The translations under genes and the position numbers were made by a program. From Clostridiales bacterium 38-18 (GTDB taxonomy: Bacteria; Bacillota; Clostridia; Peptostreptococcales; Acidaminobacteraceae): a stretch of 35,786 nucleotides of DNA. The notes beneath the pieces are model-generated. The model did no database searches, had not been told where the DNA came from, and was given only the letters and a program-made list of their open reading frames with translations. Positions within the stretch are counted from its first letter, which is position 1. The number at the start of each line of letters is the position of its first letter. Positions 18,695 to 26,223 of this stretch are shown one piece after another. The DNA lies in contig MKTL01000019.1 of NCBI GenBank assembly GCA_001897605.1, positions 1 to 35,786 of the forward strand, written 5' to 3'.

Positions 18695-19468
18695 ATGGAG
18701 ACCGTTTTACTGACAGTCGCATATGATGGCAGTCGTTATTATGGATGGCAAAGACAAACTAAATTGCGTTCTGTCCAAGGAGAACTTGAAAAGGCCCTAT
18801 CTCATGCGCTAAAACAACCGATCACAGTAGATGCGTCCGGCAGAACCGATGCAGGTGTTCATGGTTTGGCACAAACGGTAACCTTTAGATATATTAAAAC
18901 ATTACCTATAGAAAAAATGGTCGTTGTTATAAACCGAAGACTGCCTGAGGATATAATTATCTTAAGTGCTGAAAAAGTTAACGATGATTTTCATGCTAGA
19001 TATTGTGCGATTGCTAAAGCATATGAGTACCATTTTGCCTTTGGATGCGATCGTAACCCATTTAATTCAAGCTATCGCTATAATCAGCCTCATCATTTAG
19101 ACATAGATAAGATGATAGTCGCTATGAAGGATTTTGAAGGTACACACGATTTTACTGCATTTCAGGCTACTGGTAGTGAAAAAGAGAATACAATACGAAC
19201 GATATATAAGGTTCATCTTGAGAAAAGAAATGATGAGTTCGTATTCACTGTTGTCGGCAATGGTTTCTTATATAATATGGTAAGAATTATGATGGGTACA
19301 TTATTTAGTATTGGCAATGGTCAAATACCAGAAGCTTCCATTCCGCAGATTATAAAGAGTCAATTAAGAGCTAACGCAAAAGTTACTGCTCCGGCAAATG
19401 GTCTCTATTTAAAACAGGTTTTTTATGACAAAGCATCTTTAGAAAATTTCATAAAAAACTTGAATTAA
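18695..19468 (+). CDS. truA: tRNA pseudouridine(38-40) synthase TruA
   Basis: TruA converts uridines 38, 39 and 40 of tRNA anticodon stems to pseudouridine. The catalytic aspartate is Asp52 in SGRTDAGVHG. The N terminus (VAYDGSRYYGWQRQ) and the C-terminal motif GNGFLYNMVRIMMGTL are typical. Length 257 residues is normal. It lies seven bases after ecfT and presumably shares that transcript. Association of truA with ecfT and rplM-rpsI is a conserved Firmicutes arrangement. No terminator is evident between it and the rplM promoter. Confidence 0.96.
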   Translation: METVLLTVAYDGSRYYGWQRQTKLRSVQGELEKALSHALKQPITVDASGRTDAGVHGLAQTVTFRYIKTLPIEKMVVVINRRLPEDIIILSAEKVNDDFHARYCAIAKAYEYHFAFGCDRNPFNSSYRYNQPHHLDIDKMIVAMKDFEGTHDFTAFQATGSEKENTIRTIYKVHLEKRNDEFVFTVVGNGFLYNMVRIMMGTLFSIGNGQIPEASIPQIIKSQLRANAKVTAPANGLYLKQVFYDKASLENFIKNLN

Positions 19469-19481
19469 TTGTTGGTTTCGG

Positions 19482-19510
19482 TTGACAACCATAGGTATAT
19501 AGCTTAAAAT
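19482..19510 (+). promoter_or_regulatory. Strong promoter of rplM-rpsI
   Basis: A consensus TTGACA at 19482-19487 is spaced 17 bases from TAAAAT at 19505-19510. The inferred start is near 19517. It would separate rplM-rpsI expression from the ecf-truA transcript. Confidence 0.85.
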
Positions 19511-19516
19511 AGATTG

Positions 19517-19575
19517 TGGTCTGTATAGTTTACGGACATTAAATTTGTAATCTAGAAATCCTGCCCCGGGTTTTT
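19517..19575 (+). ncRNA. L13-type ribosomal protein leader (candidate)
   Basis: The transcript upstream of rplM carries GTCTGTA (19519-19525) pairing with TACGGAC (19531-19537) with one wobble, followed by AAATTTGTAATC and then AAATCC (19556-19561) pairing with GGGTTT (19568-19573) before a T5 run. This order resembles, from memory, the L13 autoregulatory leader described in Firmicutes. L13 as ligand is therefore family knowledge, not shown here. Confidence 0.6.
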
Positions 19576-19613
19576 GAGATAAAACGGTGAAATAATTTTG
19601 AAGGAGGATTCAC

Positions 19614-20048
19614 ATGAAGTCTTATGTTGCAAAACCACTAGAACTTGAAAGAAAGTGGTATGTTGTAGACGCTGAAGGCAAAACTTTAGGTCGTTTGGCT
19701 GCTGAAGTTGCTAAGATTTTAAGAGGAAAACATAAACCAATATATACACCACACGTTGATTGCGGTGATTTCGTTATCGTAGTAAACGCTGAGAAAGTTA
19801 GAGTTACAGGTAAAAAAATGGATGCCAAAATGTACAGATGGCATACTGGTTATGTAGGTAATCTTAAAGAAAGAACTTACAGAGAAATGAATCAAAGAAA
19901 TCCTGAAAGAGTTATCGAACTTGCTGTAAAAGGTATGCTTCCACATAATTCTTTAGGTAGTCAAATGTACGGTAAGCTAAAAGTTTATGCTGGTCCTGAG
20001 CACAAACATGCAGCTCAAAAACCAGAAGTTTTAGAAATTCAAGGATAA
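19614..20048 (+). CDS. rplM: 50S ribosomal protein L13
   Basis: L13 (uL13) is an early assembly protein of the large subunit. The sequence has [20 protein letters not shown] and [20 protein letters not shown], and ends AHKPEVLEI-like ([12 protein letters not shown]). 144 residues is standard. ATG 19614 follows GAAGGAGG. It is cotranscribed with rpsI, 15 bases downstream, and may regulate its own mRNA through the upstream leader. Confidence 0.98.
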   Translation: MKSYVAKPLELERKWYVVDAEGKTLGRLAAEVAKILRGKHKPIYTPHVDCGDFVIVVNAEKVRVTGKKMDAKMYRWHTGYVGNLKERTYREMNQRNPERVIELAVKGMLPHNSLGSQMYGKLKVYAGPEHKHAAQKPEVLEIQG

Positions 20049-20063
20049 GGGGGGGAATGACTC

Positions 20064-20459
20064 ATGGCTAAAACAGTTCAATATCAAGGTACTGGAAGAA
20101 GAAAAACATCTATCGCTAGAGTTAGAGTTCTTCCTGGCACAGGTAAATTCATCGTTAACGGTAGAAACGTTGATGAATACTTTAACTTTGAAACTTTAAG
20201 AAGAGAAGTACAAAGACCATTATCTCTTACAAGCACAGCAGGTAAATACGATGTTGTTGTTCGTGTAGAAGGTGGCGGTTACACTGGTCAAGCTGGTGCA
20301 ATCAGACACGGTCTTTCAAGAGCGTTACTTCAAGTTGACGCATCATATAGAAGCATTCTTAAAACAGCTGGTTTCTTAACTAGAGATTCAAGAATGAAAG
20401 AAAGAAAAAAATACGGTCTCAAAGCAGCGAGAAGAGCACCACAATTCTCAAAACGTTAA
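20064..20459 (+). CDS. rpsI: 30S ribosomal protein S9
   Basis: S9 (uS9) has a long C-terminal tail whose terminal Lys-Arg reaches the P-site tRNA anticodon. The tail ends APQFSKR, with [20 protein letters not shown] as the last 20 residues. The start region [19 protein letters not shown] is typical. Length 131 residues is normal. ATG 20064 follows a run of seven Gs that acts as binding site. Confidence 0.98.
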   Translation: MAKTVQYQGTGRRKTSIARVRVLPGTGKFIVNGRNVDEYFNFETLRREVQRPLSLTSTAGKYDVVVRVEGGGYTGQAGAIRHGLSRALLQVDASYRSILKTAGFLTRDSRMKERKKYGLKAARRAPQFSKR

Positions 20460-20479
20460 TTTGTTGCCATATACGAATC

Positions 20480-20512
20480 AAAGAGCCACTTTATGTGGCT
20501 CTTTATTTTTTT
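20480..20512 (+). terminator. Intrinsic terminator after rpsI
   Basis: AAAGAGCCAC at 20480-20489 pairs perfectly with GTGGCTCTTT at 20495-20504 around TTTAT, and a seven-T run follows at 20506-20512. This is a textbook rho-independent terminator. Confidence 0.95.
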
Positions 20513-20526
20513 ATTTAATGCTAATC

Positions 20527-20535
20527 TGATATAAT
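20527..20535 (+). promoter_or_regulatory. Extended -10 promoter of the MEMO/AMMECR1 fusion gene
   Basis: TGATATAAT is an extended -10 element (TGn followed by a perfect TATAAT at 20530-20535). The -35 region falls in the T run of the rpsI terminator and has no good match, which extended -10 promoters tolerate. The inferred start is near 20542. Confidence 0.55.
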
Positions 20536-20562
20536 AGTCTTAAGCGGAAAGGAGTGTATACT

Positions 20563-22008
20563 ATGGCACTACTAAAGGGATATTTAATGCCTCATGCACC
20601 TGCTTTTATAGATTCAATAGGCGAAGATCAACTTCATCAGGTTTCATCAACCAGATCTGCTATGTATAAGGTGGCAGAAGAAATTGCTCAGCTGAGACCA
20701 GATGTAATAATTGTAATTTCGCCGCATGGTCCAATATTTTCGGATGCCATTGCAATATATGATCAAAATACTTACTTCGGTAATTTTAAAGCATTTGGTG
20801 AATATAATCTAAATTATCATTTTGAAAAAGATACGACATTCATTAATAGCTTTAAAGCGTTCAACAAAAGTGAACAGGGTGATTTCTACTGCTTAAATGA
20901 AAGACAATTTAAAGAATTCAATACCCCAGAAGCATTGGATCATGGCGTTCTTGTGCCGCTTCACTTTATATCACAGCGATACAATGATTTTAAACTAGTA
21001 GCGATGAGCTACGGTACCTTTTCTTATTATAGGCTTATGAAAAATGGTGAGCTTTTGAGTGATTTTATCAGTCAGACGAATAAAAGAGTAGTTGTAATAG
21101 CGAGCGGAGATATGTCACATGCACTAAAGGATAGCGGTCCTTACGCATTTCACGAGGATGGTAGAAAATTTGATCAAGAGATGCAGAAGCAGCTACAAGC
21201 AAATAAACCCTATGAGGTTTTTAAATTACCGCGCGATATCATAGAAAATGCAAAAGAATGTGGGCTAAGAGCCTATGCACTTTTGATGGGGATGTTGAAT
21301 CTCTATAAATTAAACACGGTAATGTATAGCTATGAAGCACCTTTCGGTGTTGGTTATTTGGTTGCTTCACTTGAAATACTAAATGAGAGTAAAGTTGATG
21401 AAGTGGAGCGACTATCAGAATTTTATAAACAGCGCCACGCAGAGCTTCGTAAAAATGAGGATGATCTTGTTACTTTTACTAGACGTGTAATTGAAGCATA
21501 TACTATCACTGGAAAAAGACCAATTGTAAGCTTTAAGGATGATCGAATAACAATAAATGATCTGGTGGTTAGAAGTAATCGTTTTAAACAAATGAGTCAG
21601 ATAGAAAGAGGATGCTTTGTATCTCTGAATATTGAAGGAAGTCTTAGAGGGTGTATCGGAACGATTGCTGCGACAGAGCAAAATGTTATATATGAAATTG
21701 CCAAGAACGCAGTTTCTGCTTGCTCAAAGGATAGTAGATTTAGTCCTGTTACAATAGATGAACTTGATTCTATTGAAGTAAAAGTAGATATTCTATCGGA
21801 GCTAAATCCAGTTTTGAACATAAATCAGTTAAATCCAAGGAGCTATGGAATTGTCGTTAGAAAAGGTTATATGCAAGGTTTACTACTCCCTAATTTAGAT
21901 GGAATTAATACAGTGGAACAGCAGCTGGAAATCGCATCTAGTAAAGGTGGCTTTACTGTGGATGAGATTGAAGAAATCCTGTACTTTTCTGTTGATAGAT
22001 ATCAATAA
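20563..22008 (+). CDS. AmmeMemoRadiSam-type fusion: MEMO-like (LigB fold) plus AMMECR1 domain
   Basis: The 481-residue protein has two parts. Residues about 1-265 resemble class III extradiol dioxygenase/MEMO proteins, with possible metal-site histidines His11 (LMPHAPAFI), His55 (ISPHGP) and His186 (GDMSHALKDSGPYAFH). Residues about 295-480 are an AMMECR1 domain with its hallmark LRGCIGT at 361-367. In the AmmeMemoRadiSam system these proteins go with a radical SAM enzyme; the exact chemistry is unresolved to my knowledge. Here the neighbours are rpsI and a GH18-like gene, and no radical SAM gene is in the window. I chose ATG 20563 over GTG 20554 because AAAGGAG at about 20548-20553 spaces correctly only with the ATG. 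Confidence 0.88.
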   Translation: MALLKGYLMPHAPAFIDSIGEDQLHQVSSTRSAMYKVAEEIAQLRPDVIIVISPHGPIFSDAIAIYDQNTYFGNFKAFGEYNLNYHFEKDTTFINSFKAFNKSEQGDFYCLNERQFKEFNTPEALDHGVLVPLHFISQRYNDFKLVAMSYGTFSYYRLMKNGELLSDFISQTNKRVVVIASGDMSHALKDSGPYAFHEDGRKFDQEMQKQLQANKPYEVFKLPRDIIENAKECGLRAYALLMGMLNLYKLNTVMYSYEAPFGVGYLVASLEILNESKVDEVERLSEFYKQRHAELRKNEDDLVTFTRRVIEAYTITGKRPIVSFKDDRITINDLVVRSNRFKQMSQIERGCFVSLNIEGSLRGCIGTIAATEQNVIYEIAKNAVSACSKDSRFSPVTIDELDSIEVKVDILSELNPVLNINQLNPRSYGIVVRKGYMQGLLLPNLDGINTVEQQLEIASSKGGFTVDEIEEILYFSVDRYQ

Positions 22009-22057
22009 AATGTTAATAGTTAATTAGAAACCTGTGTATATAATTAATTCGATATGT

Positions 22058-22086
22058 TGATAAAATGTTGATAATGTGGATATAAT
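22058..22086 (+). promoter_or_regulatory. Promoter upstream of the GH18-like gene
   Basis: TTGATA at 22058-22063 is about 17 bases from a perfect TATAAT at about 22081-22086. The inferred start is near 22093, leaving a 5' untranslated region of about 75 bases that contains a perfect DnaA box (22124-22132). Confidence 0.65.
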
Positions 22087-22123
22087 CTTTATAACAAGGA
22101 AAAATGACGTCTCTATAAATTAT

Positions 22124-22132
22124 TTATCCACA
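22124..22132 (+). promoter_or_regulatory. DnaA box in the GH18-like gene leader
   Basis: TTATCCACA at 22124-22132 matches the DnaA-box consensus exactly. Near matches in the opposite orientation lie at 22034-22042 (TGTGTATAT) and around 22076-22085 (TGTGG-containing). The gap is AT-rich, but no dnaA or dnaN gene is near, so this is more likely a DnaA-responsive or chance site than an origin. Confidence 0.45.
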
Positions 22133-22168
22133 GAAAATTAGTTAAAACTGTGAAAAGAGGAGGTTGCC

Positions 22169-23959
22169 ATGAAAAAAACACTACTTGCGGTAGTCAGCAT
22201 CGTGATCATTGTGACAATGCTACTCTCTATTTATCTTGCAATTGATGTAGAAAAAAATCTAATGATAAGACGCAAAATTGTTTCCATCTTAGATCCAACG
22301 GAAATGGTTCATCAAACAGCAAAAGTTCTATATGGGATGGGAGATGATGCTATAATTGATGAACACTCGGATTGGATTTTACAAAAGAAGAATGATGAGA
22401 ATAGAACCTTCATCAATATCGAAAACTTAAAAACTGAATGGATTTCAAGTCATTATGATACTGATAATTTTATATTATCAATAGTAGATGGCCGCCATCA
22501 TATTCAAATCGATCAATTGGGGAATGTTAAAGTTGACTTTAAATTGGTCGATCATAGAGTGGAAATCATTCAGTTAGATGATTCCTATTATTTGGATTTA
22601 ACTGCCTTAATAAAGCTTCCTGAAGGAGAGGCGCTTGGTTTTTACGAGTTTTCGTATCACTCTGGAGATAGCTTGGTTATTATGAATCGATACTTACCAT
22701 ATCGCGTGTATACTTCTAGTGATGAAATTAAGGTTTTTGGAACAATTGAAGCACTAACCAATTATCAAGAAAAGCATTATAGTATAGATTTTTTGTATAA
22801 ACTAAATAATCTGTTTAATAAGGCTCAAATTGTTGATCTTATAAAAAATAAGCCATTGTACTTGTTTAATTTAGATGAAAAATCGGTTTTAGTGGTCACT
22901 AATGAAAGTGTTTATGGGATAGTAGATAATTCGATTTACTCTAAGAGTACAATCATTGAAGGTAAGAAAAGAGAAGTATCAGTAATAAATAAAGAAGTAC
23001 CTGAAAAAATTGTAATGACTTGGGAAGCAGTTTATAGTTATAATCCAGATCCAACTACCATTCCAGATTTGCCGAACCTCAATGTTATATCACCTACATG
23101 GTATGAGTTATCTGATGCAGAGGGTAATATTAATGGAAACCCTTCAGAAGCATATATAAACTGGACGAAGGAAAAAGGTTTAATTCTTTGGCCTTTAGTA
23201 TCAAATGCATTTGATATTGACCTTACGCATACATTTTTGAATAACGCAATTTCAAGAGAGCACTTTATTCAAGCGCTTATCCTTGAAGCAAAACTGAAAG
23301 GGTATAGTGGTATAAATATTGATTTTGAAAATGTCTATTTAGCAGATCGAGACGCTTTGACGCATTTCATAGCTGAGCTCGCCATCTATATGAATCAAGA
23401 GGGCTTGGTACTTTCAATGGATGTTACCGTTATGGGTGGTAGTGATAATTGGTCAAAATGCTATGATCATGAGAAGCTAGGTAAAATCGTTGACTTTCTT
23501 ATTATAATGACCTATGATGAATTTTGGGCTTCTAGTCCGGTATCGGGGCCAGTTGCCTCTTATGATTGGATGCTAAGGCATATGACAGAATTGACTGAAG
23601 TCGTATCTAAAGATAAGCTTGTATTAGGTATTCCGCTATATACAAGAGTATGGAGAGAATATCCAAGAGAAGATGTTGCAAATCAGATTAGAACAAAGTC
23701 TTCTGCAATTGGAATGGCCGCTCAGAACGCATTAATTGAGAAATATGAGCTGAAACCAATATGGGATGAAACCGACCAACTTTATTATGCGACGTTCTTT
23801 GAAGAAGATGCCCAAGTCAAGATTTGGATTGAAAATGCGGAAACAATCAGCGCAAAACTGGATATCGTAAATAACTTAAATTTAAAAGGTGCGGCAAGTT
23901 GGAGACGTGGATTTGAAACTGAGGATATTTGGCCAATATTTGAGAAAATCCTGAAATAA
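22169..23959 (+). CDS. Membrane-anchored GH18-like (SleL/YaaH-type) glycoside hydrolase
   Basis: The 596-residue protein starts with a signal anchor (residues about 4-26, hydrophobic after MKK), then has about 270 residues of beta-rich sequence I do not recognise, and a C-terminal GH18-type barrel at about 300-590. The catalytic strand reads SGINIDFEN, with Asp385 and the presumed acid Glu387 kept; the first Asp of DxxDxDxE is Ser380 and the second is Asn383, a form resembling cortical fragment-lytic enzymes. MTYDEFWASS and LGIPLYTRVW are further GH18 signatures. A role in cell-wall or spore-cortex peptidoglycan cleavage is inferred. ATG 22169 follows GAGGAGG. The next gene is coupled to its stop. 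Confidence 0.85.
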   Translation: MKKTLLAVVSIVIIVTMLLSIYLAIDVEKNLMIRRKIVSILDPTEMVHQTAKVLYGMGDDAIIDEHSDWILQKKNDENRTFINIENLKTEWISSHYDTDNFILSIVDGRHHIQIDQLGNVKVDFKLVDHRVEIIQLDDSYYLDLTALIKLPEGEALGFYEFSYHSGDSLVIMNRYLPYRVYTSSDEIKVFGTIEALTNYQEKHYSIDFLYKLNNLFNKAQIVDLIKNKPLYLFNLDEKSVLVVTNESVYGIVDNSIYSKSTIIEGKKREVSVINKEVPEKIVMTWEAVYSYNPDPTTIPDLPNLNVISPTWYELSDAEGNINGNPSEAYINWTKEKGLILWPLVSNAFDIDLTHTFLNNAISREHFIQALILEAKLKGYSGINIDFENVYLADRDALTHFIAELAIYMNQEGLVLSMDVTVMGGSDNWSKCYDHEKLGKIVDFLIIMTYDEFWASSPVSGPVASYDWMLRHMTELTEVVSKDKLVLGIPLYTRVWREYPREDVANQIRTKSSAIGMAAQNALIEKYELKPIWDETDQLYYATFFEEDAQVKIWIENAETISAKLDIVNNLNLKGAASWRRGFETEDIWPIFEKILK

Positions 23960-23970
23960 TGGAGGCGAAA

Positions 23971-24267
23971 TTGAAGAACATTGGGATTATATTTAATATC
24001 AGAAAAATGTTTGCATACTTCATTTTACTTATAATTGGTCTTTCACTTATGTGCTACGGTGTAATTAGCTATTATGAGGATAAAAGGACTTTCGAAACAG
24101 CACTATCTGACGATGAGATCATTTTAAGAGCGAAAACGTTGGGACTGGTAGAAGTGAAAGAGCAAATTCCATCTAGTAATATTAAGAATGAGAATAATGA
24201 AGAAGTGACTGAAGCAACAGAGGCTATAGATACAATAGAAACTACAGATACTACAGAAGGTGAATAA
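23971..24267 (+). CDS. Small single-pass membrane protein of unknown function
   Basis: The 98-residue product has one hydrophobic segment (about residues 13-33: FAYFILLIIGLSLMCYGVI in part), then SDDEIILRAKTLGLVE and an acidic Thr/Glu-rich tail. The post-membrane motif is reminiscent of short clostridial proteins that databases label MltG-like, but the lytic transglycosylase domain itself is absent. I chose TTG 23971 because GGAGG at 23961-23965 precedes it; the ATG at 23959 would start before that site. It is packed between the GH18-like gene and the FAD protein gene, suggesting one operon. The function is unknown. Confidence 0.7.
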   Translation: MKNIGIIFNIRKMFAYFILLIIGLSLMCYGVISYYEDKRTFETALSDDEIILRAKTLGLVEVKEQIPSSNIKNENNEEVTEATEAIDTIETTDTTEGE

Positions 24268-25926
24268 ATGATTAGAGTTCCTGAAATTAAGTTTTCATTA
24301 GATGAAGTTTTTTGCGACGATTCAGTTCGTAAGAAAATACTTAAAAAGACCAAACTACAACCTGAACAATTGGTATCATATGAAATTATACGCGAGTCAA
24401 TTGATGCAAGAAAAGAAATCATTTTCTCTTATATTGTGGACATAGAAACCACAAAGGAAAAAGTCCTATTAAAAAATGGTTTTAAACTAGCACCAGAGCC
24501 TTTTGTTGCGCTAGATGAGACGATACGGGAAAGAATCGCTGAGAACATAGATATTAGCAAAATCCGACCTATTGTAGTTGGGTTTGGTCCGGCAGGAATT
24601 TTCGCCTCACTAGAGCTTGCTCTCGCTGGGTTGAAACCAATCGTGTTAGAGATGGGTGAACCTGTAGAAGATAGGATGAATTCAGTAGATCGATTTTGGA
24701 AAACGGGTGAACTAAATCCTAATTCTAACGTACAATTCGGTGAAGGTGGTGCTGGTACATTCTCTGATGGCAAACTCACCACAAGAATTAAAGACCCAAG
24801 AATTGAGTGGGTTTTAAAGTGGCTTGTAAAATCAGGAGCACCAAATGAGATCAAATATCGAAATAAACCACATATAGGTACGGATTTACTAATGAATGTT
24901 GTTAAAAATCTGAGAAATGAAATCATTTCACTTGGTGGTGAAATTTTTTTCAATCATAAGGTCAGTCAGGTTACTTTGATAGAAGATCATCTGGTTTTAA
25001 TGAAATGTGAAAATGGTGTTGAATTTATTTCTAATAATGTTGTATTTGCCATAGGACACAGTGCAAGAGATTTATTTGAAGAACTAAAGAGAAATAATAT
25101 TGCCATGGAGCAAAAGCCTTTTGCAATGGGTGTTAGAATAGAGCATCCTCAAGAATTGATCAATGCAGCGCAATGGGGGAGATATCATAATCATTCTAGC
25201 TTAGGGGCAGCAGAATATAAACTAACTCACAGCACCAGTCAACCAAGAAGTGTGTATTCCTTTTGTATGTGTCCAGGAGGTAAAGTTGTGGCTTCTGCTT
25301 CTGAGGATGGACATCTTGTCGTCAATGGAATGAGCTATCACAGTAGAGATTTAGCTAACGCAAATAGCGCATTGCTCGTTAATATTGTCACAAATGATTT
25401 CGAAGATTCTAACGATGTTTTATCTGGTGTGAAGCTTCAGAGAAAGCTAGAGCGTAACGCCTTTTTACTTGGTGGAAATAATTATAATGCACCTTACGAA
25501 ACGGTTGGAAGTTTTTTAGATAGGTCGCATTATGATGTGAAAAGTGTCGAGAACTATTATAATGGATTAAACATCAATTATAATAAACTTATGTCAGAAT
25601 ACCAGGCGAGCTATACGCCAGGTCTAACTGAATCGAAGCTAACAGAATGCATACCGGACTTCATGGTCGAAGCGTTGAAGGAAGCTTTAATTGCTTTTGA
25701 AAAAAAAATACCTGGATTTTCTGACCCGAGAATTGTTATGACGGCAGTTGAATCAAGAAGCTCATCACCAGTAAGAATTATTAGAAATGACAATTATGAG
25801 AGTCTAAGTCATCACGGTATATATCCTTGTGGAGAGGGTGCCGGTTATGCTGGTGGTATAACATCTTCCGCCGTAGACGGGTTAAAAGTAGCAGAAGCAA
25901 TCATAAAAAAGGTTTATAGTTTATAA
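24268..25926 (+). CDS. NAD(P)/FAD-dependent oxidoreductase, COG2509 type
   Basis: The 552-residue protein has an N-terminal domain of about 95 residues and then a dinucleotide-binding fold with GFGPAG at residues 105-110. Further flavoprotein motifs are NVQFGEGGAGTFSDGKLTTR and, near the C terminus, ESRSSSPVRIIRN and PCGEGAGYAGGITSSAVDG. This order matches the uncharacterised FAD-dependent dehydrogenase family common in Firmicutes and plants; its substrate is not known to me. ATG 24268 directly follows the stop of the preceding gene, with GAAGGTG as binding site, so it is cotranscribed with it. Confidence 0.88.
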   Translation: MIRVPEIKFSLDEVFCDDSVRKKILKKTKLQPEQLVSYEIIRESIDARKEIIFSYIVDIETTKEKVLLKNGFKLAPEPFVALDETIRERIAENIDISKIRPIVVGFGPAGIFASLELALAGLKPIVLEMGEPVEDRMNSVDRFWKTGELNPNSNVQFGEGGAGTFSDGKLTTRIKDPRIEWVLKWLVKSGAPNEIKYRNKPHIGTDLLMNVVKNLRNEIISLGGEIFFNHKVSQVTLIEDHLVLMKCENGVEFISNNVVFAIGHSARDLFEELKRNNIAMEQKPFAMGVRIEHPQELINAAQWGRYHNHSSLGAAEYKLTHSTSQPRSVYSFCMCPGGKVVASASEDGHLVVNGMSYHSRDLANANSALLVNIVTNDFEDSNDVLSGVKLQRKLERNAFLLGGNNYNAPYETVGSFLDRSHYDVKSVENYYNGLNINYNKLMSEYQASYTPGLTESKLTECIPDFMVEALKEALIAFEKKIPGFSDPRIVMTAVESRSSSPVRIIRNDNYESLSHHGIYPCGEGAGYAGGITSSAVDGLKVAEAIIKKVYSL

Positions 25927-26075
25927 TTATGTTAATACTGTAACAATAATAAACGGTTGATAATATGAGAAAAGGTATATTTTCATAGTGAATTTTTACA
26001 AAAATTTTGGAACACTTCTAAGAAATATATAAATACAAATTTCTGAAACCGTTGAAAATACTGAATTAAATAATT

Positions 26076-26125
26076 CAAGTGGCTGATGCATGTAAAATAA
26101 ATGCATAAAGCTACTTGTTTTTTTT
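26076..26125 (+). terminator. Intrinsic terminator before the NSS transporter gene
   Basis: A long hairpin is formed by CAAGT-G-GCT at 26076-26084 pairing with AGC-T-ACTTG at 26109-26117, extended by ATGCAT at 26086-26091 with ATGCAT at 26101-26106. Eight Ts follow at 26118-26125. It lies 150 bases after the FAD gene stop and about 100 bases before the transporter start, so it could end the upstream operon or act as an attenuator. Confidence 0.85.
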
Positions 26126-26167
26126 GAATTGTGCTTAAGAAATTGCCATAAAGTTTAATTTTTACTG

Positions 26168-26196
26168 TTGCGTTTTCGTAACAATTATAATAATAT
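26168..26196 (+). promoter_or_regulatory. Candidate promoter of the NSS transporter operon
   Basis: TTGCGT at 26168-26173 is 17 bases from TAATAT at 26191-26196; both are moderate matches, and a TATAAT also lies at 26186-26191 but too close. A short dyad (GTTGCG-TTTT-CGTAAC, 26167-26182, one wobble) overlaps the -35 and could be an operator. Confidence 0.4.
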
Positions 26197-26223
26197 AAAA
26201 TTACGTTGAAAGGGGGTTATATA

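Noticed and set aside
22034-22132. Chromosomal origin at the DnaA-box cluster
   Set aside because: Only one exact box, no dnaA, dnaN or other origin genes nearby, and an ordinary promoter explains the AT-rich stretch. Kept only as a possible regulatory site.
24429-24953. 174-residue minus-strand ORF opposite the FAD protein gene
   Set aside because: It is the antisense shadow of a conserved flavoprotein, with no binding site and low-complexity Ser/Pro-rich sequence. Similar shadows opposite ecfT (18024-18473) and rplP-rpsQ (5147-5527) were dropped for the same reason.
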